Counted from the stretch's first letter, positions 1-9,292 are shown. The stretch is DNA of 64,000 nucleotides from Chitinophagales bacterium (GCA_020636535.1 JACJXT010000012.1:434001-498000), one strand, 5' to 3'. Notes: a model not told the origin generated them from the sequence alone. Numbers and translations are program-made.

Positions 1-1031
1 GAAGTTGTTTGCGTAATCTGATTTTTTAATTCATCTAAAGTATAGCCAATTGCCAACTTAGCAGCAATTTTTGCAATAGGATATCCTGTAGCTTTTGAAG
101 CCAATGCAGAAGAACGAGAAACTCTTGGATTAATTTCAATGACTATAATTTCTTCTGTTTTTGGATTAACAGAAAACTGCACATTGCAACCACCAGCAAA
201 ATTGCCTAAGCTACGCATCATTTTTATAGCTTGGTTACGCATTTCTTGAAAAACAGGATCTGGTAAAGTCATTGCTGGTGCAACAGTAATAGAATCTCCA
301 GTATGCACACCCATTGGATCTAAGTTTTCTACTGTACAAATAATAACAACATTGTCATTTTTATCTCGTAGTAATTCTAACTCAAACTCTTTCCAACCTA
401 AAACAGCTTTTTCTACTAATACTTCATGTACTGGCGATTTTTCTAAGCCATGAGCCAATGCTTCTTCAAAATCTTCTTTTTTATGAACAAAACCTCCACC
501 AGAACCACCAAGCGTATAAGAAGGTCGAATAACTAAAGGGAAACCAATTTTTTGAGCTGCTTCTTTTCCTTCTAACATAGAATTAGCAATAAAAGAAGGA
601 GCCACTGACAATCCTAATTCAATACAAAATTTTCTAAATAGTTCTCGGTCTTCAGTTGTTTCAATTACTTCTAAATCAACACCAATAACACGAACGCCAT
701 ATTTCTCCCACAAACCAATTTCACTAGCTTCCTTACAAAGATTCAAAGCTGTTTGTCCACCCATAGTTGGCAAAACACAATCAATTTGTCTTTCGTCTAA
801 AATTTCTTTTAGCGATTCAATAGTTAATGGTTTTAAATAAATATGGTCTGCAGTAACTTCATCGGTCATAATTGTAGCAGGATTGGAGTTAATGAGTGTA
901 ACTTCAATGCCTTCTTCTCTTAAAGAACGCGATGCTTGAGATCCAGAATAATCAAACTCACAAGCTTGACCAATTACGATTGGACCACTACCTATAATTA
1001 AAACGGATTTGATGGAATTGTCTTTCGGCAT
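1..1031 (-). CDS. carB: Carbamoyl-phosphate synthase large subunit, N-terminal part (cut by window edge)
   Basis: Makes carbamoyl phosphate from glutamine-derived ammonia, bicarbonate and ATP for pyrimidine and arginine synthesis, in the cytoplasm. About 343 N-terminal residues of a roughly 1070-residue family are present. The start MPKDNSIKSVLIIGSGPIVI carries the pre-ATP-grasp GSGPIVIGQ motif. The first ATP-grasp domain follows, with RPSYTLGGSGGG, VENLDPMGVHTGDS and EINPRVSRSSALASKATGYP. The start ATG (1029-1031 on the complement) matches the family's usual N-terminus. The gene continues to the left of the window. It is divergent from the PKD protein gene, and a TATCTTTG promoter element lies at 1047-1054 on its strand. 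Identification is secure. Confidence 0.97.
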   Translation of the reverse strand, partial: MPKDNSIKSVLIIGSGPIVIGQACEFDYSGSQASRSLREEGIEVTLINSNPATIMTDEVTADHIYLKPLTIESLKEILDERQIDCVLPTMGGQTALNLCKEASEIGLWEKYGVRVIGVDLEVIETTEDRELFRKFCIELGLSVAPSFIANSMLEGKEAAQKIGFPLVIRPSYTLGGSGGGFVHKKEDFEEALAHGLEKSPVHEVLVEKAVLGWKEFELELLRDKNDNVVIICTVENLDPMGVHTGDSITVAPAMTLPDPVFQEMRNQAIKMMRSLGNFAGGCNVQFSVNPKTEEIIVIEINPRVSRSSALASKATGYPIAKIAAKLAIGYTLDELKNQITQTT

Positions 1032-1046
1032 TTTACAGCGATTTTT

Positions 1047-1054
1047 CAAAGATA
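1047..1054 (-). promoter_or_regulatory. Bacteroidota -7 promoter element of carB
   Basis: On the minus strand the bases read TATCTTTG, a perfect TAnnTTTG, 15 bases upstream of the carB start. No clear TTG was found at the usual -33 distance, so this is a partial promoter match. Confidence 0.45.
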
Positions 1055-1096
1055 AAAAACAAATGACAAGTATCTTGTAAAAAAGCGAATTAATAA

Positions 1097-1124
1097 TTGG
1101 TTAAGCATAGAAATTATATCTTTG
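1097..1124 (+). promoter_or_regulatory. Bacteroidota-type promoter of the PKD protein gene
   Basis: TTG at 1097-1099 and TATCTTTG at 1117-1124 are separated by 17 bases, fitting the TTG-N17-23-TAnnTTTG consensus of the Bacteroidota primary sigma factor. The GTG start of the gene begins only 5 bases after the -7 element, so the mRNA would have almost no leader. Confidence 0.6.
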
Positions 1125-1128
1125 GTGT

Positions 1129-3525
1129 GTGATTAAAAAGCTATTATTTCTGTTTTTTTCTTTATTTGTTTGTTGTCTCAACAATATAAAGGCAGAACAT
1201 TTAACTGGAGGCAATTTAACCTATGAATATTTAGGTGGAAATAGTTATAAAGTTCGGTTAAACATAAACAGAGATGGTTATAATGTAAATAATACTGAAC
1301 TAGATAATAGCTCAGTTATAACTATATTTAATTTAGATTACTCAAACTATAATATTTATACAACAGAAACATTGCCATTAATTAGCAAACAGGATATAAG
1401 CCAGTCTGGAGTTAGTAATCCTTGTATTATAAATCCACCAAGTGTTTATATAGAAAAAGGATATTATGAAGGAAATGTTTCATTGCCACCAAACAACAGA
1501 GGTTATCAAATAGTATATCAAAGATGCTGTAGAAATGCTGGCGTTATCAACTTATACAATAGTAACGATCAAGGATCGACTTATGATGTTTTTATTCCTG
1601 GAGGAATTAATAGACAAAATTCTTCTCCATATTTTAATGATTTTCCACCAGCATTTTTATGTATTGGTTCTAAGTTTTACTATGATTTTTCTGCTACAGA
1701 TACTGATGGAGATGTATTGATATATAGTTTATGTGCACCTCAACAAGGAGGAAGTGCTACAAATCCAGCACCAGCAGTTGCTTCTAAACCTCCATATTAT
1801 GCTGTCGATTATAAAAATAATTATGATGAGTTGCATCCATTAGGAATGAACGCCAGTATTTCTATAAATCCGAATACAGGTATTTTATATGCAGTGCCAA
1901 GTACACAAGGTTTATTTACTGTTGGTATTTGTGTTGAAGAATATAGAAATGGTATTTTTCTAAACAGAGTAGTGCAAGATATTCAACTAAATGTTTCAGA
2001 TTGTGTCATTCCGTCAGCAATTCCAGCAGTAGCAACTGGAGTAGGTATTCCTGTTTACCAAAGTGATGATACTACTTATAAAAGTTGTAATGGTTTAAAA
2101 GTAAATTTTGCAAATGAAAGCGTAGGCAATATAAAAAACTATAAATGGGATTTTGGAGACTTAACCACCTTAGTAGATACTTCTAATTTAGCAACGCCTT
2201 CATATATTTATGCAGATACAGGTAGATATGAAGTAACACTAATCATAAATCCAGGTGAATTTTGTGGAGATACTTCAAAAATGATAGTATATGTATACAA
2301 AGAATTAGCTGGAAATTTTACAATGAATGATGCTTGTCCAAAAACAGCTGTTCAGTTTACAGATTACTCTAATTCTTTTTACAATGATTTAGTGAGTTGG
2401 AAATGGAAATTTGGCAATGGTGATTCTACTTTTACACAAAACCCAAATTATAGTTATAATAATAGTGGCACTTATAAAGTACAATTAAGAGCAGAAACCG
2501 CTTTAGGTTGTGTTGTTACAGCAGAAAAAAACATAACGATTTATCCAACACCAAAAGCTAATTTTACAAATGATTTTATTTGCTATAAATCAGCAACACA
2601 GTTCAATAATACTTCTACAATAAGTAGTGGAACTATTGATAGTTATTTATGGAGTTTTGGAGATGGAACTCAATCAACAGCAACGAATCCAAGTCATACC
2701 TTTAGTGCTTTTCAAGATGCGACGGTTGAGTTAAAAACAGTTTCAAATTTTGGATGTAGAGATTCTATTCAAAAAACAATAATAATAGATGATACATTGG
2801 TTTTAAATACAACAAGTATACAATCAAACTATTGCGAAAATGAATTAGAAACGATTGACAATACAACAAGTGGTGGAAATAATTTATCATACAGTTGGTT
2901 ACATAATGGAACTGAAATTGCAACAACACAAAATATTACATTGCCAACCAATGTCTTCAATCAAAACAGAATAACATTAGTGGCAAAAAATAGATGCGAA
3001 GAAAAAACAAAATCATTTAATTACTTTGTTCAAAAAGCACCGAACAAAACACTTGCTCAAAACAATATCATTCTATGTCCTGGACAAACAGATACTGTTT
3101 TTTCTTTTCAAGCACTAGATTCTATTTTTTGGAATACCAACGAAAACAACCTAAATTACATAATTATAGATGGAACTATCGATCCAATAATTGCAAAAAT
3201 GTATTTAAAAGAGTGTTCTATTGAAGATACACTACAGTTAAATTTAGATTGTGATGTTGCTATACCCAATGCTTTTTCTCCAAATCTTGATGGGGTGAAC
3301 GATTACTTTAATTTAATTAATAGTGGCTCTGTGGAAACTTTTAAATTACAAGTATTTAATCGTTGGGGAGAGTTATTATTTGAAACAGATAGTTACAATA
3401 AACCTTGGGATGGAACTTATAAAAATCAAGATGTTCCTGTCGACTCTTATGTTTATATAGTAAAAGGAATAAAAAAAGACACAAAAAATTTCTTTTTAAA
3501 AGGCATTTTTAATCTATTTCGATAA
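1129..3525 (+). CDS. Secreted PKD-repeat protein with gliding-type (type IX) C-terminal domain
   Basis: A 798-residue exported protein of unknown substrate. The start is GTG, followed by a clear signal peptide (MIKKLLFLFFSLFVCCLNNIKA). The first 300 residues resemble the N-terminal region common in secreted Chitinophagales-type proteins (HLTGGNLTYEYLG). Three PKD-like repeats follow at roughly 320-395, 400-475 and 475-550, with motifs such as YKWDFGD, WKFGNGDS and WSFGDGT. The last 85 or so residues (IPNAFSPNLDGVNDYFNL to the end, with FNRWGELLF and WDGTYKNQDVP) form a CHU_C/type-B sorting domain. The protein is therefore probably carried across the outer membrane by the type IX system and kept on the surface or released. 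It looks monocistronic. A promoter at 1097-1124 almost abuts the start codon. PKD repeats suggest protein or polysaccharide binding, but nothing shows which. Confidence 0.88.
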   Translation: MIKKLLFLFFSLFVCCLNNIKAEHLTGGNLTYEYLGGNSYKVRLNINRDGYNVNNTELDNSSVITIFNLDYSNYNIYTTETLPLISKQDISQSGVSNPCIINPPSVYIEKGYYEGNVSLPPNNRGYQIVYQRCCRNAGVINLYNSNDQGSTYDVFIPGGINRQNSSPYFNDFPPAFLCIGSKFYYDFSATDTDGDVLIYSLCAPQQGGSATNPAPAVASKPPYYAVDYKNNYDELHPLGMNASISINPNTGILYAVPSTQGLFTVGICVEEYRNGIFLNRVVQDIQLNVSDCVIPSAIPAVATGVGIPVYQSDDTTYKSCNGLKVNFANESVGNIKNYKWDFGDLTTLVDTSNLATPSYIYADTGRYEVTLIINPGEFCGDTSKMIVYVYKELAGNFTMNDACPKTAVQFTDYSNSFYNDLVSWKWKFGNGDSTFTQNPNYSYNNSGTYKVQLRAETALGCVVTAEKNITIYPTPKANFTNDFICYKSATQFNNTSTISSGTIDSYLWSFGDGTQSTATNPSHTFSAFQDATVELKTVSNFGCRDSIQKTIIIDDTLVLNTTSIQSNYCENELETIDNTTSGGNNLSYSWLHNGTEIATTQNITLPTNVFNQNRITLVAKNRCEEKTKSFNYFVQKAPNKTLAQNNIILCPGQTDTVFSFQALDSIFWNTNENNLNYIIIDGTIDPIIAKMYLKECSIEDTLQLNLDCDVAIPNAFSPNLDGVNDYFNLINSGSVETFKLQVFNRWGELLFETDSYNKPWDGTYKNQDVPVDSYVYIVKGIKKDTKNFFLKGIFNLFR

Positions 3526-3617
3526 ATTTTTTAAAAATTTTCATGTATTTGTATTAAAAACTCATTTTCCTCTTGATTTTTTCAAATTTTAATCTTAACT
3601 TAAAACAAAAACTAGGT

Positions 3618-3643
3618 TTGGTTATATTAATTTCTTACATTTG
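3618..3643 (+). promoter_or_regulatory. Probable promoter of glnA
   Basis: TTTG at 3617-3620 and TACATTTG (perfect TAnnTTTG) at 3636-3643 have a 15-base spacer, slightly shorter than usual. They lie 45 bases upstream of the glnA start. An A-rich stretch without a Shine-Dalgarno sequence precedes the ATG. Confidence 0.5.
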
Positions 3644-3688
3644 TTATAGATGTTAGATTAAATAATTCACATTTTTAAAAATAATAAT

Positions 3689-4711
3689 ATGAGCAAATCA
3701 AAATTAGAGTACATTTGGTTAGATGGTGTTAAGCCAACCCAAAAAATGAGATCTAAAACTAAGATTGAAGAGAATTTTAGTGGAAAAGTAGAAGACGCAC
3801 CTATTTGGTCTTACGATGGTTCTTCTACAGAACAAGCAGCTGGTGGTTCTTCTGATTTATTGTTAAAACCAGTAAGAATTTTCCCTGATCCAGACAGAAT
3901 CAATGGTTACTTAGTAATGTGTGAGGTATTAAATCCAGATGGAACACCACATGCAACTAATGGTAGAGCAACTATTGATGATGATGACAACGATTTTTGG
4001 TTTGGATTTGAACAAGAATATACACTTTGGGATATCGATCACCAAACACCACTAGGTTTTCCTGGTAGAGGATATTATCCAGCACCACAAGGACCTTACT
4101 ATTGTTCAGTAGGTGCTGAGTATGCTGTTGGTAGAGATATTATTGAAGAACATTTAGACTTATGTATTGATGCTGGATTAAACATTGAAGGTATTAATGC
4201 AGAAGTAATGAAAGGACAGTGGGAATATCAAATTTTTGCTAAAGGAGCGAAAGAAGCTGGCGACCAAGTTTGGGTAGCAAGATACTTAATGGAAAGAGTT
4301 GGTGAAAAACACGGTGTTAGAATTAACTTAGATCCAAAACCAGTTGATGGTGACTGGAATGGTTCTGGTATGCACGCAAACTTCTCTAACACTACTTTAA
4401 GAACTTGTGGAGATAAAGCAACTTACGAGAAAATTTGTGATGCCTTCGGTGCTTCGCCAGAAGTAATTAAAGCTCATATTGATGTGTATGGTGCTGGTAA
4501 CGATAAAAGATTAACTGGTAGACATGAAACACAATCAATTGACAAGTTTAGCTATGGTGTTTCTGATAGAGGTGCTTCTATTAGAATTCCAATTGCTACA
4601 GTGCAAAAAGGATGGAAAGGTTGGTTAGAGGACAGGAGACCTGCTTCAAATGCAGATCCATATAAAGTAGCTGCTGTTATTATTAAAACAGTTAAGTCTG
4701 CTAAAGTATAG
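3689..4711 (+). CDS. glnA: Glutamine synthetase, GSII (eukaryotic-like) type
   Basis: Condenses glutamate and ammonia to glutamine with ATP; the main ammonium-assimilation enzyme, cytoplasmic. At 340 residues it has the short GSII length, not the roughly 470 of bacterial GSI. The beta-grasp start (YIWLDGVKPTQKMRSKTK) and IWSYDGSSTEQA are followed by the catalytic metal motif FGFEQEYTLWD near residue 105. Further motifs are FPGRGYYPAPQGPYYCSVG, EVMKGQWEYQI, WNGSGMHANFS, NDKRLTGRHET and DRGASIRIP. All expected ligand motifs are present. It appears to be a single-gene transcript with its own promoter and a strong terminator at 4741-4767. Confidence 0.96.
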   Translation: MSKSKLEYIWLDGVKPTQKMRSKTKIEENFSGKVEDAPIWSYDGSSTEQAAGGSSDLLLKPVRIFPDPDRINGYLVMCEVLNPDGTPHATNGRATIDDDDNDFWFGFEQEYTLWDIDHQTPLGFPGRGYYPAPQGPYYCSVGAEYAVGRDIIEEHLDLCIDAGLNIEGINAEVMKGQWEYQIFAKGAKEAGDQVWVARYLMERVGEKHGVRINLDPKPVDGDWNGSGMHANFSNTTLRTCGDKATYEKICDAFGASPEVIKAHIDVYGAGNDKRLTGRHETQSIDKFSYGVSDRGASIRIPIATVQKGWKGWLEDRRPASNADPYKVAAVIIKTVKSAKV

Positions 4712-4740
4712 TACTACTACTAACTCCTTAATATTTCAGG

Positions 4741-4767
4741 AAGGTTGTCATAAGACAACCTTTTTTT
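4741..4767 (+). terminator. Intrinsic terminator after glnA
   Basis: The 9-bp perfect stem AAGGTTGTC/GACAACCTT with loop ATAA is followed by a T tract, 29 bases after the glnA stop. Confidence 0.85.
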
Positions 4768-4834
4768 ATTTTACAATGCAATAATATCATCGTCTTAAAA
4801 AATAATTTTACCTTTATTCGCTCAATTAGTGCTT

Positions 4835-5974
4835 ATGAAATTCAATACTAAAGCAATTCATGCAGGAATAGAACCAGATAAAAGCTCTGGTGCAATTATG
4901 ACACCTATTTTTCAAACATCAACTTATGTGCAAGATGCTCCTGGTGTTCATAAAGGTTATGAGTATGCAAGAGGCAATAATCCAACTAGAGATGCCTTAC
5001 AAACTCAATTAGCTGCCTTAGAAAATGGCAACTATGGTATTTGTTTTGCTAGTGGATTAGCAGCAACCGATGCTGTTTTAAAACTGTTTAAACAAGGCGA
5101 TCATTTTATTTCTTGTAACGATTTATATGGAGGTACTTATAGAATCTTCAATAGAATTTATGGAAAATTTGGTTTCGAGTTTTCTTTTGTTGATATGTTT
5201 GACACAAAGAATGTAGAACAAGCCATTAAAGAGAATACCAAGTTAATTTGGATAGAAACGCCAACCAATCCAATGTTGAATATTGTAGATATTAAAGCAG
5301 TTTGCGAAATTGCTAAAAAACACAATATTTTAGTTTGTGTTGATAATACTTTTGCATCGCCATATTTGCAAACACCATTAGATCTAGGTGCTGATATTGT
5401 GCTACATTCTGCTACAAAATATTTAGGCGGACATAGTGATGTGATTCATGGTGCTGTAATTGTAAAAGATAAAACGCTAGCAGATGAATTTAACTTTTTA
5501 CAAAATGCAAGTGGAGCTGTTCCTGGACCACAAGATTGTTTTTTAGTATTGAGAGGAATAAAAACACTACACTTAAGAGTGCAAAGAGCGTGTGAAAATG
5601 CTATGGCTATTGCTCAGTTTTTACAAAATCATCCAAAAGTAGCACAAGTAAATTATCCAGGATTGGCTACGCATCCAAGTCATGCATTGGCAAAACAACA
5701 AATGAAAGACTTTGGTGGTATGGTTTCTTTTTCTTTAAAAGATGATAGTATAGATGCTGCAAACAAAGTATTATCTAACACTAAAATATTTGCACTAGCA
5801 GAAAGTTTAGGTGGCGTAGAGTCTTTAATTGGTCATCCAGCAACAATGACACATGCTTCAATTCCATTAGCAGAAAGAAAAAAAACAGGCGTAGTAGATT
5901 CTTTAATTCGTTTAAGTATTGGTGTTGAAGATATAGATGATTTAATTGCAGACTTAGATAATGCTTTAAGTTAA
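4835..5974 (+). CDS. Cystathionine gamma-synthase/gamma-lyase family PLP enzyme
   Basis: PLP-dependent trans-sulfuration enzyme that makes or cleaves cystathionine in methionine/cysteine metabolism. About 379 residues, the normal length. It contains FASGLAATDAVLKLF, the aspartate motif VDNTFASPYLQTPLDLGAD, and the PLP-lysine motif HSATKYLGGHSDV with the lysine near residue 195. SLGGVESLIGHPATMTHAS is the usual C-terminal substrate-site segment. The reading frame also contains a GTG two codons upstream (4829), but the ATG at 4835 gives the standard N-terminus MKFNTKAIHAG. Sequence alone does not separate synthase from lyase. A second family member (metZ, 17883-19064) supplies the sulfhydrylase route, so a lyase role here is plausible but only inferred. 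Confidence 0.9.
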   Translation: MKFNTKAIHAGIEPDKSSGAIMTPIFQTSTYVQDAPGVHKGYEYARGNNPTRDALQTQLAALENGNYGICFASGLAATDAVLKLFKQGDHFISCNDLYGGTYRIFNRIYGKFGFEFSFVDMFDTKNVEQAIKENTKLIWIETPTNPMLNIVDIKAVCEIAKKHNILVCVDNTFASPYLQTPLDLGADIVLHSATKYLGGHSDVIHGAVIVKDKTLADEFNFLQNASGAVPGPQDCFLVLRGIKTLHLRVQRACENAMAIAQFLQNHPKVAQVNYPGLATHPSHALAKQQMKDFGGMVSFSLKDDSIDAANKVLSNTKIFALAESLGGVESLIGHPATMTHASIPLAERKKTGVVDSLIRLSIGVEDIDDLIADLDNALS

Positions 5975-6037
5975 TAGTTCATCTTGAATTTATTACAAGA
6001 GCTTTTTAAAAGAACAACATTAAAACAGAGTGCTTCG

Positions 6038-6481
6038 TTAAGTTGTAGCATTTTTGATATGCTCAAACAATTGAATTGCTTTATTTTCTGCTTGTCGCAT
6101 TTCAATTTGTGCTTGCTTGGTTTTGTCTTTAAATCCAACCAAGTGCAAAACACCATGAGCCATAACTCGTATTAATTCTTCTTGATAAGCAATATTAAGT
6201 TGTTGAGCATTGTCTTTTACTCTATCTATGCTAATATATATATCTGTAGATAATATGTTTTTGTCATCACTATTGTTGAAAGTAATAATATCTGTATAAT
6301 AGTCGTGATTAAGGTATTCTTTGTTGATGGCTAATAAACCTTCATCGTTTAAAAAAATGTAATTGATACTTTCAATTGTTTTATGGTATGATGTAGCCAA
6401 TTGTGTTAACCACAATTTTATTTTTCTAGATTTAAAAAAGTACGGTCGATTAATCTCTTCAAAATGAAATAAAATATTCAT
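6038..6481 (-). CDS. ybeY: Endoribonuclease YbeY (16S rRNA 3' end maturation)
   Basis: Single-strand-specific metallo-RNase needed for rRNA maturation and ribosome quality control. 147 residues, the usual length. The metal-binding block appears as HGVLHLVGFKDKTKQAQIEMR. The first two histidines of the canonical HGxLHLxGYDH motif are kept, and the third is replaced by KDK, as is common in Bacteroidota members. It is last in the leftward acpP-fabF-rnc-ybeY cluster. Its ATG overlaps the rnc stop by one base (TAATG), which suggests translational coupling and a joint role with RNase III in rRNA processing. Confidence 0.93.
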   Translation of the reverse strand: MNILFHFEEINRPYFFKSRKIKLWLTQLATSYHKTIESINYIFLNDEGLLAINKEYLNHDYYTDIITFNNSDDKNILSTDIYISIDRVKDNAQQLNIAYQEELIRVMAHGVLHLVGFKDKTKQAQIEMRQAENKAIQLFEHIKNATT

Positions 6482-7203
6482 TAGGCGTTTATGTTTAATA
6501 ATTCAATTGCTTTTTTACAAGCATCAAATTCTGCATCTTTTTTGCTTTTACCATTACCATTGCAAACTTTTTCATTGTCAATTAATAAATCAACATTAAA
6601 ATACTCTATTGTTCCATCATTTGCAATATGAATAAACTGAATTTGTTTTTTTTCAGACTGACACCATTCCAACAAAAAGCTTTTGGTATCGAAAATCATA
6701 GAATCGTAATTGTCAAAATCAAAACTAGTAATTAAAAATTTTTGGGCAATTTGCTTTACAGCATCAATGCCATGGTCTAAATAATAAGCACCAATAAGTG
6801 CTTCAAAAGCATTGCCTAAAATATCTGGCGACTGTTTAAATTGGTGTTTTTTTAAGGAACTTCTAAGATGCTGATGCAATTTAAGTTCAAAACCAATAGC
6901 ATTTAATTTCTTACGGTTTACAAGATTAGACCTAATTTTTGTAAGCAATCCTTCATTTTCTTCTTGTAATAAATGAAAAATAAACTCGGCAATTACCATT
7001 CCTAGCACCGCATCACCTAAAAATTCTAGTCGCTCATTTCTTTCACTTGTTTTTCTAGTAAACGAAGAGTGTGTTAATGCTCGTATATATACTTTCTCAT
7101 CGTGTTTAGGAAAAACGCCAATTTTTTCATAGAGCTTATAGTACTTATAATCTTTATTATAATACGAACGGCTTCTAAAGAATCGCTTTATCCAATTAAT
7201 CAT
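6481..7203 (-). CDS. rnc: Ribonuclease III
   Basis: Double-strand-specific endoribonuclease for rRNA precursor processing. 240 residues. The signature ERLEFLGDAVL lies near residues 57-67. The second acidic motif is in DILGNAFEALIGAYYLDHG, around 126-144. A C-terminal double-stranded RNA-binding domain (about 170-237) ends with GNGKSKKDAEFDACKKAIELL. It sits 12 bases after fabF and overlaps ybeY by one base. The fabF-rnc order is common in this phylum. The N-terminal extension of about 30 basic/aromatic residues is also usual there. Confidence 0.96.
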   Translation of the reverse strand: MINWIKRFFRSRSYYNKDYKYYKLYEKIGVFPKHDEKVYIRALTHSSFTRKTSERNERLEFLGDAVLGMVIAEFIFHLLQEENEGLLTKIRSNLVNRKKLNAIGFELKLHQHLRSSLKKHQFKQSPDILGNAFEALIGAYYLDHGIDAVKQIAQKFLITSFDFDNYDSMIFDTKSFLLEWCQSEKKQIQFIHIANDGTIEYFNVDLLIDNEKVCNGNGKSKKDAEFDACKKAIELLNINA

Positions 7204-7215
7204 AAAAATAGTAGT

Positions 7216-8475
7216 CTACTTAATATTCTTCTTTATTAGAATTGATGCATTATGTCCACCAAATCCAAAATTATTATTAAGTACAAAACTAATATTTTTT
7301 GGCTGTAATATATTAAAAGTATAATTTAAATTTTTGTTTAATTTTTCATCTAAATTAAAATGATTTATAGTTGGCGATACTTTTTGCTCTTGTAGCATTA
7401 ATATAGAAGTAATTAATTCTACAGCACCAGCAGCACCTAATAAGTGTCCGAATATAGATTTTGGAGCAGTAATATTTAAACTTGTAGCCAAATTGCCAAA
7501 ACATTGTTCTATTGCATTTATTTCTGCTAAATCGCCAAGCATAGTAGAAGTTGCGTGTGCATTTATCACATCAATATCTTTAATTGATATTTTGGCATCG
7601 TCGATAGCTGATTGCATTACTTTGCTTACCATTACTCCGTTTTCATCTGGTGCTGTAATGTGATATGCATCTGCATTCATGCCATAACCAACAATTTCTG
7701 CAAAAATAGGAGCATTTCTTTGTAGAGCATGTTCTAGCGTTTCTAAAACTAAACAACCTGCACCTTCGCCCATTACAAAACCATCTCTATCTTTATCAAA
7801 AGGTCTTGATGCTGTACTTGGATTGTCATTATTGGTAGATAAAGCTCTTAAAGCATTAAAACTTCCTATACCAACTTCATTTATTGCTGCTTCTGAACCA
7901 CCAGCAATAATAACATCAGCTTTGCCAAGTTGTAAGTAAGTATAGGCATTAATTATACTATAAGCAGATGATGCACAGGCAGCTACAGTTCCGTAGTTTA
8001 TGCCTTTAAAACCATATTTTATAGCAATATTTCCTGCTACGCTGTCTATAATTTTCTTAGGAACAAAAAAAGGACTAAAGTATGCTGGATTATTGTTGGC
8101 TTGGTTAAATTTTATCGTTTCTTCGTAAAAAGTATTTACACCACCAACACCAGAAGCCCAAATTACACCAATTCTATCATTATTTATGTTTGAAGAAGTT
8201 AATAGATTAGACATATTAAGTGCTTCATCTGTAGCAATTAAACCATATTGTGCAAATAAGTCTAACTTGTTGATTGTTCTTTTGTCAAAATAGTCTTCGG
8301 CATGATAGTTTTTAACTTCACAAGCAATTTGAGTTTTAAATTGACTACAATCAAACTTAGTAATGGGCTTTGCACCACTTATTCCTAGAAATAAATTTTG
8401 TTGAAAATCTTTTGTATTGTTACCAATAGGAGTGATAGCACCATAACCAGTTACAACCACTCTTTGCATTGGCAT
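7216..8475 (-). CDS. fabF: 3-oxoacyl-ACP synthase II
   Basis: Elongating condensing enzyme of type II fatty acid synthesis; it joins malonyl-ACP to acyl-ACP. 419 residues. The catalytic triad is visible: Cys168 in GTVAACASSAYS, His307 in NAHATSTMLGD and His344 in PKSIFGHLLGAAG. The C-terminus has the usual NNFGFGGHNASILI. It begins 3 bases after the acpP stop, so the carrier protein and the synthase are co-transcribed. A second ATG two codons in (MQRVVVTGYG) is an equally likely start. Confidence 0.97.
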   Translation of the reverse strand: MPMQRVVVTGYGAITPIGNNTKDFQQNLFLGISGAKPITKFDCSQFKTQIACEVKNYHAEDYFDKRTINKLDLFAQYGLIATDEALNMSNLLTSSNINNDRIGVIWASGVGGVNTFYEETIKFNQANNNPAYFSPFFVPKKIIDSVAGNIAIKYGFKGINYGTVAACASSAYSIINAYTYLQLGKADVIIAGGSEAAINEVGIGSFNALRALSTNNDNPSTASRPFDKDRDGFVMGEGAGCLVLETLEHALQRNAPIFAEIVGYGMNADAYHITAPDENGVMVSKVMQSAIDDAKISIKDIDVINAHATSTMLGDLAEINAIEQCFGNLATSLNITAPKSIFGHLLGAAGAVELITSILMLQEQKVSPTINHFNLDEKLNKNLNYTFNILQPKNISFVLNNNFGFGGHNASILIKKNIK

Positions 8476-8478
8476 ATA

Positions 8479-8718
8479 TTATACTTTTACATTTGCATCA
8501 AGATAGTTAATAATATCTTGAACTGTTTTTATTTGGTCGGCTTGTTCATCAGGAATACTAATATTGTATTCTCTTTCAAAAGCCATAATTAACTCAACCA
8601 TTTCTAAAGAATCTGCTTTTAAATCGTTCTCAAAACTTGCATCTAAGCTTATTTGCTCATCATCTACACCTAATTGTTCTTTTATAATAGCTTTAACTTT
8701 TGTTACTGTAGTTGACAT
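8479..8718 (-). CDS. acpP: Acyl carrier protein
   Basis: Small acidic carrier of the growing acyl chain. 79 residues; the phosphopantetheine serine is Ser37 in the motif ADSLEMVEL (Glu replaces the usual Asp after DSL, a common variant). The C-terminal helix IKTVQDIINYL is typical. It is first in the leftward acpP-fabF-rnc-ybeY cluster. A -7 element TAAATTTG lies at 8738-8745 on this strand, 19 bases before the ATG. Confidence 0.97.
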   Translation of the reverse strand: MSTTVTKVKAIIKEQLGVDDEQISLDASFENDLKADSLEMVELIMAFEREYNISIPDEQADQIKTVQDIINYLDANVKV

Positions 8719-8737
8719 GATTATCTTTTAGTGTGCA

Positions 8738-8745
8738 CAAATTTA
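8738..8745 (-). promoter_or_regulatory. -7 promoter element of the acpP cluster
   Basis: The minus strand reads TAAATTTG, a perfect TAnnTTTG, in the divergent intergenic region before acpP. No good TTG at -33 was seen. Confidence 0.45.
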
Positions 8746-8854
8746 ATACATTTATTTTAATTAGCGTAAATCTAAAATACTGTTTAGTAGAGATATTAAT
8801 TATACTTAATTTGGTTGCTTATTAGAAATAAAATTGCAATTTTGTGCGAAAGTA

Positions 8855-9292
8855 ATGGCTAAAAAAGAAATTATATTAGCATACGAAGAAGATATTCATC
8901 TTTGGGGAATTAATAGCAACCTAGAAGATTATAGGTTGTGTTGGTATATTAATGAAACATTGTACTGGAAAATGAAACGCATTAATGATGTAAATTTCTA
9001 TAATCCAAAAAGCAAAACAGTACAGTATTACAGTGCGTACAAGTTTGAAAATGAAATAGATTTCTATGATGCAGAGTTAATTCAAAACAAAAGAGCTGGA
9101 AATTATTTGCTACCAGAAATGAAAAGTTTTGATTATGTTTTCCTACTTAAAGGAGAATTGGCTTATTTTGATACTGATGCATTTGAACAACAACTTTCTC
9201 AAATCTCTGGCATACAATTAGTATATAAAGTAGATTTAGATAAAATAAAATCGAGGAAAAATTTATTATTAAGACACTTTAATGAAGCATAA
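8855..9292 (+). CDS. IPExxxVDY family protein (function unknown)
   Basis: 145 residues from the ATG at 8855. The frame also opens at a TTG at 8834, but the segment between (QFCAKV) is not convincing. It resembles the small Bacteroidota family annotated by an IPExxxVDY motif; here the corresponding segment is LLPEMKSFDYVFLLKGE near residue 95. No catalytic residues, signal peptide or membrane segment are seen, so it is probably cytoplasmic. Its last 11 bases overlap the pyruvate kinase gene, implying co-translation. It is divergent from acpP, and the same neighbourhood (acpP/fabF/rnc on one side, pyk on the other) recurs in the phylum. Biochemical function is not known to me. Confidence 0.8.
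   Translation: MAKKEIILAYEEDIHLWGINSNLEDYRLCWYINETLYWKMKRINDVNFYNPKSKTVQYYSAYKFENEIDFYDAELIQNKRAGNYLLPEMKSFDYVFLLKGELAYFDTDAFEQQLSQISGIQLVYKVDLDKIKSRKNLLLRHFNEA

Noticed and set aside
5971..6175. Small frames on both strands between the trans-sulfuration gene and ybeY
   Set aside because: They overlap the real ybeY end, lack a promoter and have no recognised sequence.
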